A stretch of 5,876 nt of DNA, taken from an uncultured Gardnerella sp. (GTDB lineage Bacteria; Actinomycetota; Actinomycetes; Actinomycetales; Bifidobacteriaceae). Position 1 is the stretch's first letter; the number at the start of each line of letters is the position of its first letter. The DNA lies in contig CAMXWX010000056.1 of NCBI GenBank assembly GCA_947252975.1, positions 1 to 5,876 on the forward strand, given 5' to 3'. Positions 5,395 to 5,876 of the stretch are shown piece after piece. A program made the translations under genes and the position numbers. The notes beneath the pieces were generated by a model, which was not told the origin of the DNA, did no database searches, and saw nothing but the letters and a program-made list of their open reading frames with translations.

Positions 5395-5876
5395 CTACTC
5401 TTCGTCAGCGTGAACAGCACTCATCTCGATAGTATCTGTATTATCCGCATTCTCAGAGTTACTTGTCTCTTCTGAGTCTTCTAAATCTTCAGTTACTTCA
5501 GATTCTTCATCAGATTCTTCATCAGGAGCAAATTGAGCATCATCTTCACTCATGCCAATTTCATCCATCATGTCATCATTCAAATGCTCTAAATCATAGT
5601 CGATAACAATATCATCAGGATTTATATCTTCGTCATCAACATCAGCATACTGTTGCTCAAGCTTATCAAGCAAAGACTCTAATTCAATTGCTTCGTCACT
5701 ACGACCGGCTTCTTCCAAGAAGTATTGTTCTGCTTGAACTGCACGCATACGATACTCTCCAGGAAGACCCTTTGAACGACCCATTGCATGAACCAATTCA
5801 ATAGCCTTATCAGCATGACCAGTATCAGCCAAAACGCCTGCATAAACGAGGAACATTTCGGCTTTTACTTCTCCTC
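5395..5876 (-). CDS. TPR-repeat protein with highly acidic C-terminal tail (partial, N-terminus outside window)
   Basis: The last 159 residues are visible; the frame is open to the right edge. The first 75 or so visible residues read as two tetratricopeptide-like helix pairs (AEMFLVYAGVLADTGHADKA and MRAVQAEQYFLEEAGRSDEA), which normally mediate protein-protein contacts. The final 84 residues, from YADVDDED onward, contain 37 Asp/Glu and no Lys or Arg, with low complexity, so they are probably disordered. No catalytic motif, signal peptide or membrane segment is seen. Position before a NagD-like phosphatase and tlyA matches the TPR protein Rv1691 of mycobacteria, of unknown function. Met at 5856 is probably internal: the frame continues upstream (GEVKAE), the TPR begins before it, and the GAGGAG at 5871-5876 is 14 bases away, too far for a normal start. 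A hairpin follows the TAG stop. Confidence 0.82.
   Translation of the reverse strand, partial: GEVKAEMFLVYAGVLADTGHADKAIELVHAMGRSKGLPGEYRMRAVQAEQYFLEEAGRSDEAIELESLLDKLEQQYADVDDEDINPDDIVIDYDLEHLNDDMMDEIGMSEDDAQFAPDEESDEESEVTEDLEDSEETSNSENADNTDTIEMSAVHADEE
5501..5524. repeat. Perfect 12-base tandem duplication in the TPR-protein tail
   Basis: The unit GATTCTTCATCA occurs twice without a gap on the plus strand. On the coding strand it gives a doubled Asp-Glu-Glu-Ser unit in the acidic tail. Because the unit is a multiple of three, gain or loss of copies would change tail length without shifting the frame. Confidence 0.85.

Noticed and set aside
5395..5856. TPR protein starting at the Met at 5856 as a complete 153-residue gene
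   Set aside because: The frame stays open to the window edge, the first helix begins before the Met, and the upstream GAGGAG is 14 bases away. A partial gene is more likely.
1..5876. A hidden defence system, mobile element or otherwise undescribed system
   Set aside because: Every gene belongs to a known housekeeping family in a conserved actinobacterial order. I see no transposase, integrase, terminal inverted repeats, CRISPR-like spaced repeats, tRNA or toxin-antitoxin pair.

Overview
The window looks like ordinary chromosome from a low-GC member of the Actinobacteria, most probably the family Bifidobacteriaceae (a Gardnerella-like genome fits best). The basis is gene order and protein character: a TPR protein, a NagD-type HAD phosphatase, TlyA, NAD kinase and RecN in this order match the cluster I recall from Mycobacterium tuberculosis (Rv1691, Rv1692, tlyA, ppnK, recN, lacking the small Rv1693) and from bifidobacteria. 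The DNA is AT-rich by eye (roughly 38-40% GC, not computed), which argues against high-GC actinobacteria. The genus is inference; cluster and families are well supported.

All six genes are on the minus strand, so transcription runs from high to low coordinates. From right to left: the C-terminal part of a TPR protein with a very acidic tail (5395-5876, cut by the window edge); a 145-base intergenic region with a GC-rich hairpin (likely terminator) and a good promoter candidate; a HAD-IIA phosphatase (4149-5249); tlyA (3349-4152), joined to it by an ATGA stop/start overlap; a 97-base gap with a weaker promoter candidate and a small dyad; nadK (2328-3251); a 54-base AT-rich gap; recN (480-2273, GTG start); and the N-terminal part of a beta-phosphoglucomutase-like HAD phosphatase (1-496, cut by the window edge), which starts inside the end of recN.

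The likely arrangement is that the TPR gene ends its own transcript at the hairpin, and HAD-tlyA-nadK-recN-HAD form one operon from the promoter near 5299-5328, with possible extra initiation before nadK. The functions are mixed housekeeping: metabolite dephosphorylation, rRNA 2'-O-methylation, NADP synthesis and double-strand break repair. The cluster is conserved but not an obvious single pathway.

I see no RNA genes, insertion sequences, CRISPR arrays, attachment sites, phage genes or defence systems, and no gene-free stretch above 150 bases. I do not see a previously undescribed system. The more unusual details are start-codon choices, two short in-frame tandem duplications (in recN and in the TPR-protein tail), an acidic insertion in the NagD-like enzyme, and the signals between genes.
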